Origin: Verrucomicrobiota bacterium
Lineage (GTDB): Bacteria; Verrucomicrobiota; Verrucomicrobiia; Chthoniobacterales; UBA10450
Reading direction: 5' to 3'
NCBI GenBank assembly: GCA_003218975.1
Contig: QHPD01000121.1
Coordinates: 1-40,115, forward strand
Length of the DNA stretch: 40,115 nt
Made by a program: the position numbers and the translations under genes. This document shows positions 15,845-24,634 of this stretch, piece by piece (position 1 is the stretch's first letter; each line of letters opens with the position of its first letter). The notes under the pieces were generated by a model, which saw only the letters and a program-made list of their open reading frames with translations, had not been told where the DNA came from and did not search any database.

Positions 15845-16564
15845 ATGAATGAGACCGCATCAAGAACAGGTCTAATGAAACCCGTGCTCCGGCGACTAAG
15901 ATTCCGTCGCTTCTCCACAGTGCAACTTCTAGTTGCGCTCGCTCTTCTTTTCACTTGTGCCCCTTTTGTCGAGGAAGTCAAAGGCGGACCTCTCATTGTA
16001 TCGATTCTGCTTTCTTTCGTATTGCTCTCCGCCGTTCTTGCTGTCGCCAGCCGCCGCCGCACGCTAATTGTCGCACTCTTGTTGGCGATCCCGGCGGTCA
16101 CCGCGAGATGGATAAATCATTTCCGGCCGGACCTTGTTCCGCCTCCCGTCTTTCTTACGGCAGCACTTGTCTTGATTGCTTTTGTCGTGATGAATCTGCT
16201 GCGCTTCGTTCTGCGCGCGCCTTCGGTAAACACCGAAGTGCTCTGTGCGAGCATTGCCGCCTACCTGATGCTCGGTTTGCTCTGGACACTAGCCTACTGG
16301 CTTGTGGACCAATTGACGCCAGGAGGAGCCTTTTCTTTCAACACGAACGCAGGAACACGATCGATGAACGGCTTCAATGGTTTCTACTTTAGTTTCATCA
16401 CACTGAGCACAGTCGGCTATGGCGATATCACTCCAGTTTCGAAAGTCGCACGCATGCTTGCAGCAATGGAAGCGATGACCGGGTTGCTCTATGTTGCCGT
16501 CCTGATCGCACGCCTGGTGTCGCTCTATTCCGCACCGGGACCGGCTGAGCATCGGGAAAAATGA
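15845..16564 (+). CDS. Potassium channel-like two-pore-helix membrane protein
   Basis: 239 residues. The selectivity filter TLSTVGYGD stands near residue 195, between two hydrophobic helices, as in Ion_trans_2/KcsA-type channels. Four further spans precede it (for example VQLLVALALLFTCAPF, IVSILLSFVLLSAVLAVA, TLIVALLLAIPAV and VFLTAALVLIAFVVMNLL). No RCK/TrkA domain is present. Expected to be a K+ channel in the inner membrane. No clear operon partner. Confidence 0.88.
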   Translation: MNETASRTGLMKPVLRRLRFRRFSTVQLLVALALLFTCAPFVEEVKGGPLIVSILLSFVLLSAVLAVASRRRTLIVALLLAIPAVTARWINHFRPDLVPPPVFLTAALVLIAFVVMNLLRFVLRAPSVNTEVLCASIAAYLMLGLLWTLAYWLVDQLTPGGAFSFNTNAGTRSMNGFNGFYFSFITLSTVGYGDITPVSKVARMLAAMEAMTGLLYVAVLIARLVSLYSAPGPAEHREK

Positions 16565-16667
16565 AGTTGATCTGCCGGAGATTAGCGAAACCGAATGTTC
16601 GGATAGGATGGGCGCCGCCGGGTGGCCCGCGCGCAGCTGTTACAAAAAAAAGCGCAGCTGCCTTATA

Positions 16668-16686
16668 GCCCTAAAGTCTTATAGGC
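16668..16686 (+). promoter_or_regulatory. DosR-like box 8
   Basis: GCCCTAAAGTCTTATAGGC ends 72 bp before the lipoprotein hydrolase gene. Confidence 0.65.
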
Positions 16687-16757
16687 ATTTCACGGCAGGT
16701 ACCACAAAATTGCACTCAGATCAGAACAAACGAATCAGAGTAACACGCCAAAATCTC

Positions 16758-18413
16758 ATGAAGCCTAAACACACAAAAACAACGATCCGACTTCGCCTCA
16801 TCGCGGCCGGAACATACCTCGCGTTTTTTGCCGGATGCGCGACGACTCCGCAGCAGGCTGGCCGTCCGCAGTATGGGCCCGCGGCAACAAGCCTGAACGA
16901 GGCGCGATCATCGCGCGTTCCGGTGGAGAAACGAGCCGCCAATTATTTGCAGGCCGCTGCGGTTACCACTCCACTGCTCGGGAAGGGAACCCAGGAAACG
17001 CCGGCACGCGAGACTTACAATACAGCCGCCGCAGAACTAACCGTTCTGCTTCGCTCAGCGGATGGGGGTCGATTGTGGAACCATCCGCTAACCCTAACCA
17101 ACGGCAGCGAGACCTATCATTTGCACTTTCAACCTGCCGGATATGGCGTCTGGGCGCCCGATTACTTCACCTCACTCGAACTGGCTAGTTCGATAGAAAA
17201 AAAGAAGGGAAAGTACGTTAAAAAGCCAGACGAAGTGGAGGGCGTGGGTGGCACCCTCGTCGGCGTGCATCTTGTGCCAGGGCAAGATTTCGCGCCACCG
17301 CGTGGGATCAATGCGCCTGTCACTGCCACACTCGATTTTCACGGGCGGGACGCAACTCTAGCGCTCCGCCGCCCGGCAAAGCAACCAACAGCTCGCGTTG
17401 AAGGCGCGGTCCGCCCATTAGCGGCCAACTACTCTGCGCCACTCCTTTATTACAAGCACATCAACGAAACGTTGACGGGATTAATGGGCGTGTTTGGCAT
17501 GAGCCACTGGTCGGGCCCGACCGGCCTTTATTTTCTTCAACCTTACGATCCCGACCGGATTCCAGTAGTCTTCGTCCATGGCCTCATGGCCACTGACCAG
17601 ATGTGGGTGAATGTGATTAACGACCTTGAAGCAGATCCCGTATTGCGGGGACGCTACCAGTACTGGGTATTTGGCTATCCAACCGGTAATCCTATCGTCT
17701 ACTCGGGTCTCAAGTTACGCGAAGCGCTGGCAAACGTGGACAAGCTTTACCCGAATCACCGGAACTACGTGGTGGTTAGCCACAGTTTGGGCGGGATTCT
17801 CGCCCAGATGCAGGTGGTGACTCTAAAGCCCGAGAATTGGGAGCGGGTTGTAGGGGAGCCGGCTAGGCAGATTTTCAAAACGCTTCCTCCAGGGAGCCTC
17901 GTCCATCGCGCGCTCGTTTTTAACGCCAATCAACGGATCAAACGAGTCGTCTTCATTTGCACACCGCATCGCGGCAGCAAACTTGCGATCAGTCCCATGG
18001 CGGAATTTGCGATGCGTCTCATTACTCTGCCGAGCGGCATCGCCGGCGCCATTAAGAACGACGTTGGCCCGGAGCTTGCACAGGTAAAGGGACTCCAGGA
18101 CCGGCCCAATGTTGGCACTGGACTTTCACCGGACAGTCCAGCCCTAAAAACGATGGACACAGTCCCGGTCCAGGCGCCCTATCACTCCATCATCGGCAAT
18201 CGCGGCAAGCCCGGACCGCTGGCCGACAGCAGTGACGGCATTGTGCCCTATTGGAGTTCGCATATGAATCGGGCCCTGTCCGAGGTGATTGTTCCCGGTC
18301 CGCACGGCCTGGTTAACTATCCACAAAACATCGCAGAGCTTAAACGCATCCTGCATTTGCATCTGAAAACAGTTAGCGCGCCAAAGCCGACTGTTGCTCA
18401 AGCGGTCCGGTAA
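16758..18413 (+). CDS. Lipoprotein alpha/beta hydrolase
   Basis: 551 residues from the ATG at 16758, which opens a lipoprotein signal with lipobox FFAGC; the frame is open upstream, but box 8 lies inside that extension. The N-terminal 250 residues form a Pro-rich, beta-rich domain. The hydrolase domain has the oxyanion motif VVFVHGLMAT, the nucleophile elbow VVSHSLGG (Ser), a candidate Asp in DGIVPYWSS and a His in VPGPHGLVNYP. Likely an outer-membrane-anchored esterase or lipase; substrate unknown. The sulfotransferase gene follows after 68 bp. Confidence 0.85.
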   Translation: MKPKHTKTTIRLRLIAAGTYLAFFAGCATTPQQAGRPQYGPAATSLNEARSSRVPVEKRAANYLQAAAVTTPLLGKGTQETPARETYNTAAAELTVLLRSADGGRLWNHPLTLTNGSETYHLHFQPAGYGVWAPDYFTSLELASSIEKKKGKYVKKPDEVEGVGGTLVGVHLVPGQDFAPPRGINAPVTATLDFHGRDATLALRRPAKQPTARVEGAVRPLAANYSAPLLYYKHINETLTGLMGVFGMSHWSGPTGLYFLQPYDPDRIPVVFVHGLMATDQMWVNVINDLEADPVLRGRYQYWVFGYPTGNPIVYSGLKLREALANVDKLYPNHRNYVVVSHSLGGILAQMQVVTLKPENWERVVGEPARQIFKTLPPGSLVHRALVFNANQRIKRVVFICTPHRGSKLAISPMAEFAMRLITLPSGIAGAIKNDVGPELAQVKGLQDRPNVGTGLSPDSPALKTMDTVPVQAPYHSIIGNRGKPGPLADSSDGIVPYWSSHMNRALSEVIVPGPHGLVNYPQNIAELKRILHLHLKTVSAPKPTVAQAVR

Positions 18414-18481
18414 CTCAGCGCGTTGGCTGCATTCGAAGCTCAGCACCTATGAAATCAAAATAGTCAGGGATTTCGATCGCG

Positions 18482-19612
18482 ATGTATACGAACCTAAACT
18501 TGTTTCTTCGGGCTGAGTATTTCGCGTTTTGTAAGACCCGATTCAGCCTGCGTCGTTGGACCTACGTAATTTTTTTTACCATCCTGTACTGGCTGATGTG
18601 GATCGTGATCGGTTTCGGCCGGTTATTGGATCGCCTTTTGTTCCGGTCTTTTCTCTGCCAGGAGGTGCGCGAGCCTGTGTTCATCATCGCCCCGCCCCGA
18701 AGCGGGACAACGTTTCTGCAAAAGCTGATGGCGCTGGATGAAGAGCGCTTCGTGCATGCCAAGCTTTATCAGACCATCTTCCCATCAGTCTTGTACCAGC
18801 GGTGTCTCACCGGCCTTGCTCGCATCGACCGCTGCACCGGCCAAATGCTGGCACAGCTGATGATTTGGTCTGAGAAAAAATTCTTCGGAGGCTGGGACGA
18901 TATGCACAAGCTTCGGTTCGATCAGCCGGAAGAAGATGACGGTTTTTTTGTTTACAGCTTTGTTACTGAAGCAATTTACCTTCTGTTTCCATACATCGAT
19001 GAATTGTGGGAGGCTGGCTTTGCCGATGCGCTCGGCGCCGGGCAACGTCGCAAACTAATGCGCTTTTATCGAAGCTGTCTCCAGCGTCAGCCCTACGCCA
19101 ACGGCCCCGGCAAGACAGTGCTCTCAAAAGCGACGCAGAGTTCCGGGTCAGTGGAGTCTCTGCTGGAAGCCTTCCCTGACGCTAAATTCATCACCATCAT
19201 CCGGCATCCCTACCAATCAGTTCCATCGCACGTAAGCGTCTTCTATCCGGTCTGGCGAACGCATTCACCCGATATTGCCAAGGACGGCCCCATCTCGAAA
19301 TCGTACGCCAGACTGGCGGTCAAGTGGTATCAACACTTGTTTCAATTCCGCTCTAAGGTCAATCCCCGCCAGTATTATTGTCTCGATTACCGCGACCTGA
19401 CGCAGGATCCGGAGGCGGTGGTAGGAAAACTCTACGATTACTTTGGGTGGACGATGAGCGATGCCTTCCGTGCGCGCCTGAGGGCAGCAGCAGATCACGA
19501 GCAGGGGTTCCAAAGCCGACACCACTATACTCTCGAAGAGTTCGGGCTCTCCAAGGAATGGATCCAAGAGGAACTCGGCCCATTGCTCGACCACTATTCG
19601 CTGGCTCGCTGA
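18482..19612 (+). CDS. Sulfotransferase family protein
   Basis: 376 residues. The 5'-phosphosulfate loop APPRSGTTFLQKL is near residue 72 and the 3'-phosphate motif IRHPYQSVPSHVSVF near residue 240, so PAPS binding looks intact. An N-terminal hydrophobic stretch (VIFFTILYWLMWIVIGFG) suggests membrane association. Family (Sulfotransfer_3) role: transfer of sulfate from PAPS to carbohydrate, lipid or peptide. Its 3' end overlaps the convergent BASS transporter gene by 19 bp. Its presence with several sulfatases means this genome both makes and cleaves sulfate esters. Confidence 0.88.
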   Translation: MYTNLNLFLRAEYFAFCKTRFSLRRWTYVIFFTILYWLMWIVIGFGRLLDRLLFRSFLCQEVREPVFIIAPPRSGTTFLQKLMALDEERFVHAKLYQTIFPSVLYQRCLTGLARIDRCTGQMLAQLMIWSEKKFFGGWDDMHKLRFDQPEEDDGFFVYSFVTEAIYLLFPYIDELWEAGFADALGAGQRRKLMRFYRSCLQRQPYANGPGKTVLSKATQSSGSVESLLEAFPDAKFITIIRHPYQSVPSHVSVFYPVWRTHSPDIAKDGPISKSYARLAVKWYQHLFQFRSKVNPRQYYCLDYRDLTQDPEAVVGKLYDYFGWTMSDAFRARLRAAADHEQGFQSRHHYTLEEFGLSKEWIQEELGPLLDHYSLAR

Positions 19613-20451
19613 CATCTGGATCGCCAGAAGGCTACGTGGATTAAGCCAAGCAGAATCAGGAGCAACCCATTGGCCACCACGGACGACACCACTTCTGTCC
19701 CACCGAATGCTTGGAGCGCCACCAGCAGGGCGAGCGCGATGTTGCGATTGCTCGTGCCTAACCCGATGACTTGCCGGGCACCGCGATCCGGTCCACCCAG
19801 CGAATAACCCAGGAGCAGGGAGAGCTCGCTGGCGACCGCCATTACCGCCAACGGTCGCCAGCCCACGGCCACTATTGCTGGCCATTCCGTAGCGGTCACG
19901 AAAGTCAGCGATGCCGCTCCCGCCATTTCAGAAAAGATCTCCACGGGACGCATGGTCTTCCGAGCGAACGGAAGTGCGACATACCTAATGGCCATACCGA
20001 GGCCAAGCGGAAGCACGATCGTCGCGAGCAAGACGAGCAATGCTTCGCTGACGTTGAATTGCACCACGCCGGAATGCGCAACCTGCTTCAGCATCATCTG
20101 ACACACGACAGGAGTCAGAAACACCGAAAGGACTGGGAACAGAGCTGTTAACCCAGCGGCCAGCGCCAGATCTGCGCGCGCCATCCGCGTAAATACCGGC
20201 ACTACAGGTGCGAAAGGCGCCGCAGCCAATAAGATCATTCCGATGGAGACTTCCGTTTTGAAACCGCAAAGCTTCGTGGCCGCCAGGACGAGAACCGGAA
20301 CAATCACGAAATTCACAGTTATGATAAGCGCCAGACGACGCTTGCGCAGCGCGTTTACGACCTGCCTTATCGTCAGCCTCATTCCAACAGCCATTAATAA
20401 GCCAGCCAGGGAACCGATGGTTAGCAGGCGGACGATGCTTTCAGTCTCCAT
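19594..20451 (-). CDS. Bile acid:Na+ symporter (BASS/ArsB-like) family transporter
   Basis: 285 residues with about nine or ten hydrophobic spans. Typical features are the 'ILLAAAPFAPVVPVFTRMA' region near residues 75-95 and 'GLGTSNRNIALALLVALQAF' near residue 230 (the conserved GxxxRN-type cation site). Family members move organic anions with sodium; the substrate cannot be named. It is the only long minus-strand gene in the window and overlaps the sulfotransferase gene tail to tail. Confidence 0.85.
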   Translation of the reverse strand: METESIVRLLTIGSLAGLLMAVGMRLTIRQVVNALRKRRLALIITVNFVIVPVLVLAATKLCGFKTEVSIGMILLAAAPFAPVVPVFTRMARADLALAAGLTALFPVLSVFLTPVVCQMMLKQVAHSGVVQFNVSEALLVLLATIVLPLGLGMAIRYVALPFARKTMRPVEIFSEMAGAASLTFVTATEWPAIVAVGWRPLAVMAVASELSLLLGYSLGGPDRGARQVIGLGTSNRNIALALLVALQAFGGTEVVSSVVANGLLLILLGLIHVAFWRSRCQRASE

Positions 20452-20647
20452 GATCGGTACCCGGCTTGTATAAAGCTTTCAGGAACATGGGCCGCTGTCG
20501 AGATCATGCAGGTCACCGTATCTGCCAAACCAACCTACCGATGAAGAGAGAAGCGTCGTCAAAACTCCGTTCAAATTCGCGTCGGGAGCCGTGCCGTATG
20601 CGCACGCGACACCATTGGAGGAATCGAACGCGTCTCGCCGTGACATA

Positions 20648-20666
20648 GGCCCAAGGTCCAATAGTC
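20648..20666 (+). promoter_or_regulatory. DosR-like box 9
   Basis: GGCCCAAGGTCCAATAGTC. It could drive a plus-strand transcript through 20701, or act on the BASS gene 197 bp away on the other strand. Confidence 0.5.
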
Positions 20667-21013
20667 GGCGGCGCGACCCTAAGATAGTTTCCTGACCACA
20701 ATGCCGCTCTCATCTGGTGAATTCGTAGTTGTCGAACGCCCACGACTAACTCCAGGATCTTTGCTCATACGCGGTGGAACGCGATCCCGGTTCTCGCCGC
20801 TCTTCTTCATTGCGCTTACTTCTTCGGCGTGTTCTGCCTTTTTCCACGCGTCCCGCCTTCAGCATGATCGAGTTCAACAAGACGACCTCTAGCTAATTTG
20901 CGCATCGACTGATCCCAATCACCGCGCCCGAATAACTAACCATAGACTAACTACAAATGAAACCCTCATTCCTGATTCTTGGGCGCAAGGCTAGTTACGC
21001 CTCATACGGCAGG

Positions 21014-21032
21014 CAGTATCAGACCTTGGTCC
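21014..21032 (-). promoter_or_regulatory. DosR-like box 10 (opposite orientation)
   Basis: Read on the minus strand: GGACCAAGGTCTGATACTG. On the plus strand it reads AGACCTTGGTCCTATTC, so it is nearly symmetric and may serve the sensor gene starting about 90 bp downstream on the plus strand. Confidence 0.5.
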
Positions 21033-21122
21033 TATTCGAAAAGAATTGCTTGCCGCGGGTCAAACCTGTTAGTCTCTCTGCTTCCACGTTGCTTCATAAC
21101 AATTTATGAGGCGTGGGTCCCG

Positions 21123-23159
21123 GTGGCATCTGAGCAAAAACAGCGAAACAAAGCGCGCAATCCGGCTGCAACGCTGGAGGCGCTCAGTCGCACTTTCCTC
21201 GACTCGGCGCTCGATTGCATTATCACGATGGACGCAACCGGGCGCGTACAGGAATTCAACCCGGCGTCGGAGCGGGTATTCGGCTTTACCCGTAATGAAG
21301 CAGTGGGCAAAGAGCTGGCCGAACTGATTATCCCCCCGAGACTTCGCGAGAGACATCGACAAGGGTTGGCTCACTATCTGAAAACGGGCCAAGGTCCGTT
21401 GATCGGAAAGCTGATCGAAATCGAGGCACTACGCCGCGATGGCAGCGAGATTCTGGTGGCGCTTGCGATCAACGCAACCCAAGTCAATGGGTCGCCGATT
21501 TTTACAGCATACTTACGCGATATCACCGAGCGAAAACGCGCCGAAGAAACTAACCGCCGCCTGGCTGCGATCGTTGAGTCCTCCGGTGACGGGATCATCA
21601 GCAAAGATCTCGATGAGACGATCACCAGTTGGAACAAGGAAGCGGAACGACTCTTTGGCTACAGCGCTCGTGAGGTCATCGGCAAGCCGATCACGATTCT
21701 CGTACCGCCTGACCGCCACAATGAAGAGTTGGGAATTATCGAACGGCTACGCCAAGGCGAGCGCATCATTCGTTACGAGACGATACACCTTCGAAAGGAC
21801 GGGACCGCGCTTGACATTTCGCTGGCAGTTTCGCCAATCAAAGATGAGAGCGGGCAGGTTATCGGTGCCTCAAAAATTGTGCGTGACATAACCGAACGCG
21901 TTCGGACCGAACGCAGACGCACCACTCAGTATGCCGTTACCAACTTGCTCGCCGGCTCCTGGACGCTGGCCGAAGTCGCCACCCAACTCCTGGAGGTAAT
22001 GGCCGCGAGTGGAGATTGGGCGTTTGCCGCCATCTGGACTTACGACGAAGCAGCCGGCGGATTGCGCTGTCGAAACGTTTGGCATGAGGCATCAGAGCGA
22101 GTGAAGAAATTCTCCGATTTATCTCTCGTAATTACCCTTGCCAAAGGCCAGGGCCTGCCCGGGCGCGTTTGGAATTCAAAAAAACCAACCTGGGTCTACG
22201 ACGTTACGCGCGACCCAAATTTTCCCCGAGCTCCTTATGCGGCTGAGGCTGGTCTGCACGGTGGATTTGCCTTTCCCCTGTTCTTCCACGGCGAAATCGA
22301 TGGCATAATGGAGCTGTTCAGCAACAACGTCGTGGAGCCCGATGAAGATTTGCTCCAGATGGTTGAAGCACTCGGAAGCCAGATCGGGCTCTTCATCGAG
22401 CGAGGGAGAATCGTGCAGGAGTTGCAACGTGAAAAGGAAAACGCGGGTGCGGCAAAGACGGCAAAAGATCGATTCCTTGCGACGCTAAGTGACAAATTGC
22501 GCGGGCCGCTTGGCCCCGTCCTGACCTGGGCCGACAACGCTGCGGAACAACCCGACCTCAGGCCAGACGTGCAGCAAGGATTGAAAATGGTCCGCGGAAA
22601 TGTCGAACTCGAGATGCGTCTGATCGAGGACATGCTCGATCTTGCCCGGATCGCGCGCGGGAAATTGAAGTTAGAATTGCGCAGGACCGACGTGCATGAG
22701 CTCCTCCAGTCTGCAATGGAGATCGTACGCAGCGACATTGCAGATCGACATCTCAAGCTCTCCGTGACCCTGGCGGCATCTCGGCACGAGCTGGTCGCTG
22801 ATGCGCCCCGCTTACAGCAAGTCTTCTGGAACATCTTGCGCAACGCTTGTAAATTCACGCCGGAAAACGGCGCTATTTCTGTGCGATCGTACAATCCTAA
22901 CCCAAGAACGATCACCATCGAGGTCAGCGACAATGGCATGGGCATAGAACCACAATTTATCGCAAAAGTCTTCGATGCCTTCGAACAAGCCGATTCGCGG
23001 AGCGAAGGGCTGGAACTCGGTCTCGCGATCAGCAAAGCCATCGTCGAAATGCACGCCGGCACTATTCGTGCGCGCAGCGAGGGAATGGGGAAAGGCGCCA
23101 CTTTCGTGATCGACTTGCCTCTTCGCGGATCAAGCCCCCGTAACTTCAACACGGCATAA
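21123..23159 (+). CDS. PAS-PAS-GAF histidine kinase-like sensor lacking the phospho-accepting His
   Basis: About 678 residues from GTG 21123; no ATG is available and the exact start is uncertain. Domains: PAS (about 20-145, LDSALDCIITMDATGRVQEF), PAS (about 145-265, SSGDGIISKDLDETITSWNK), GAF (about 270-430), a HisKA-like helix pair and a HATPase. The H-box reads FLATLSDKLRGPL where kinases have FLATLSHELRTPL, so Asp457 replaces the His. The N-box (NILRNACKFTPENG), DNGMGI and the F-box are kept; the G2 loop reads EGLELGLAI instead of GGLGLGLAI. It therefore probably binds ATP but cannot autophosphorylate in the standard way. No transmembrane span, so cytosolic. No response regulator is adjacent. 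Confidence 0.85.
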   Translation: MASEQKQRNKARNPAATLEALSRTFLDSALDCIITMDATGRVQEFNPASERVFGFTRNEAVGKELAELIIPPRLRERHRQGLAHYLKTGQGPLIGKLIEIEALRRDGSEILVALAINATQVNGSPIFTAYLRDITERKRAEETNRRLAAIVESSGDGIISKDLDETITSWNKEAERLFGYSAREVIGKPITILVPPDRHNEELGIIERLRQGERIIRYETIHLRKDGTALDISLAVSPIKDESGQVIGASKIVRDITERVRTERRRTTQYAVTNLLAGSWTLAEVATQLLEVMAASGDWAFAAIWTYDEAAGGLRCRNVWHEASERVKKFSDLSLVITLAKGQGLPGRVWNSKKPTWVYDVTRDPNFPRAPYAAEAGLHGGFAFPLFFHGEIDGIMELFSNNVVEPDEDLLQMVEALGSQIGLFIERGRIVQELQREKENAGAAKTAKDRFLATLSDKLRGPLGPVLTWADNAAEQPDLRPDVQQGLKMVRGNVELEMRLIEDMLDLARIARGKLKLELRRTDVHELLQSAMEIVRSDIADRHLKLSVTLAASRHELVADAPRLQQVFWNILRNACKFTPENGAISVRSYNPNPRTITIEVSDNGMGIEPQFIAKVFDAFEQADSRSEGLELGLAISKAIVEMHAGTIRARSEGMGKGATFVIDLPLRGSSPRNFNTA

Positions 23160-23245
23160 AAAATCGAATCGGCGAAGTGACGTCGTGAACACAATTGCTA
23201 CGAATGCGTTTGGTCCATTAAATCGCGATTGAAAACGAAAGTAAG

Positions 23246-23524
23246 ATGAAAAATTTCGGCCACTTTCTTCGGACGACCCTTGTGGGCGGCATCTTGTTTC
23301 CCGTGCCGATCATCGTGCTGATCATTGTCCTCAGCAAGGCGCTGGCCATCGCGCATAAACTCGTTGATCCAATTGCGGCCCGGCTTTCAGATTCTCGTGG
23401 CGCAAAAAGACAAGCCATCCGGGACGACAATCGAATGAAGCTCGTTGCAACCATCGGCCAGGCGCCATGCTGGCACTTGTTAGTTCCGCCTTCGCAGTTA
23501 CAGAGGAGGTCGGCTGCGCATTAA
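23246..23524 (+). pseudogene. Truncated DUF502 membrane protein
   Basis: The first 48 or so residues (FLRTTLVGGILFPVPIIVL, IIVLSKALAIAHKLVDPIAA) are almost identical, also at DNA level, to the intact DUF502 gene at 24635. After ARL the sequence diverges and stops at codon 93. It looks like a partial duplication or the stump left by a deletion. It may still make a one-span peptide. Confidence 0.65.
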
Positions 23525-23580
23525 GTACAGTAACTCATTGCGATGGAAATAAATCAAACAAACAGGTTGATAAGCACACG

Positions 23581-24336
23581 ATGAATACAACTCTCACCGC
23601 CGTCATTGTGTTCGGATGCCTAATCGGAACTGTGTTGCTCGGAAGAATTCTTCGTCGCCTTCTTCCCGAGGATCATCTGAGTGCCGACAGCAGGGACGCT
23701 GTGAAACTGGCCATGGGTCTTGTGGCGACTATGGCGGCCCTGGTCTTGGGGTTGCTGGTGAGCTCGGCCAAGGGCTCCTACGACACCGAACGAAACGAAG
23801 TGATCCAGATGGCCGCGAAGGTCGCGTTCCTCGACCGGCTGTTGGCCATTTACGGACCGGAAGCCGCCGATGCCCGCGCGCGGCTTCGCGACAGCGTCGC
23901 AGAAGCGGTCCAACGAATGTGGCCTGGCGAAGCGGGCCTACCGGCGAGCTTGGCTCCCAACACGCAAGCCGGTAATGTAGCCTATGGCGCAATCCAGCAT
24001 CTCGCGCCTAACGACGACACGCAGCGCAGCCTCAAGCCGCAGGCAGCGACCCTGGCTACAGATATTGGCCAGGTTCGATCGCTGCTCGTAGCGCAGTCGG
24101 TCGCGTCCATTTCGAAGCCGATGCTGATCATCCTTGTCGCCTGGCTCGCAATCATTTTTCTCGGCTTCAGCGTGCTCGCGCCACCCAATGCGACCGCCAT
24201 CCTTGCTTTGATGGTTTCGGCCCTCGCTGTCTCTGGCGCCATTTTCCTGATCTTGGAGTTGGACCAGCCCTTTGGCGGCCTGATCCGGATTTCCAGCGAA
24301 CCGATGCTCAACGCCTTGCACCAGCTCGCGAAATGA
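23581..24336 (+). CDS. DUF4239-type membrane protein
   Basis: 251 residues from ATG 23581; the open frame upstream continues into the DUF502 stump. Spans: TAVIVFGCLIGTVLLG, KLAMGLVATMAALVLGLLV, then a cytosolic or periplasmic helical region (residues 65-175, SYDTERNEVIQMAAKVAFLD, LAIYGPEA), then MLIILVAWLAIIFLGFSVLA and ATAILALMVSALAVSGAIFL. The spacing and the ALVLGLLVSSAK motif fit DUF4239. Function unknown. It lies between two DUF502 copies. Confidence 0.75.
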   Translation: MNTTLTAVIVFGCLIGTVLLGRILRRLLPEDHLSADSRDAVKLAMGLVATMAALVLGLLVSSAKGSYDTERNEVIQMAAKVAFLDRLLAIYGPEAADARARLRDSVAEAVQRMWPGEAGLPASLAPNTQAGNVAYGAIQHLAPNDDTQRSLKPQAATLATDIGQVRSLLVAQSVASISKPMLIILVAWLAIIFLGFSVLAPPNATAILALMVSALAVSGAIFLILELDQPFGGLIRISSEPMLNALHQLAK

Positions 24337-24445
24337 GGCCAATGAAAGCCACCCTTATTGAATCGAAACCGCCATAAACCTTTAGGCTACTCCACGCCTT
24401 CCAACTTAAGTTTGGCTTGACCCATCGACCTCTAAAGACTTGAAT

Positions 24446-24598
24446 ATGACTAAGAAAGCGTTCATTCTGATTGCGATGACCACCTGCGCTGGGATCACGA
24501 CCTCGCTCGCCGTTATGGTCTCCGCTGGTACCAAGCTGACGGTACGGACGGTTAGCCTCGTAATACGAACGAAACATCAGGCTGCCTCGGCGAGGTAG
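24446..24598 (+). CDS. Possible short secreted peptide, 50 aa
   Basis: MTKKAFILIAMTTCAGITTS followed by LAVMVSAG resembles a signal peptide; the remaining 22 residues are basic. It may be the stump of a longer exported protein. No clear ribosome site. Confidence 0.3.
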   Translation: MTKKAFILIAMTTCAGITTSLAVMVSAGTKLTVRTVSLVIRTKHQAASAR

Positions 24599-24634
24599 GA
24601 GCTTTGCAGCGGTGGCAACGGGGTGTGTCAAACG

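Larger units (their letters stand above)
20452..21122. other. Intergenic stretch with boxes 9 and 10
   Basis: About 670 bp between the divergent BASS and sensor genes. It holds two boxes and only doubtful ORFs: 20701-20892 (63 codons, 35 bp after box 9) and 20957-21109 (50 codons, A/C-rich leader, box 10 lying inside it). I would not call either a gene on this evidence. Confidence 0.45.

Noticed and set aside
19351..19365. CTAAGGTCAAT inside the sulfotransferase gene
   Set aside because: Fits the core by chance within coding sequence; position 12 is A instead of C/T.
20701..20892. 63-codon ORF 35 bp after box 9
   Set aside because: Placed well for a box target, but the product has no recognisable features and no ribosome site.
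20957..21109. 50-codon ORF with an A/C-rich leader
   Set aside because: It contains box 10 in its middle, its product is not signal-like, and it overlaps the likely promoter of the sensor gene.
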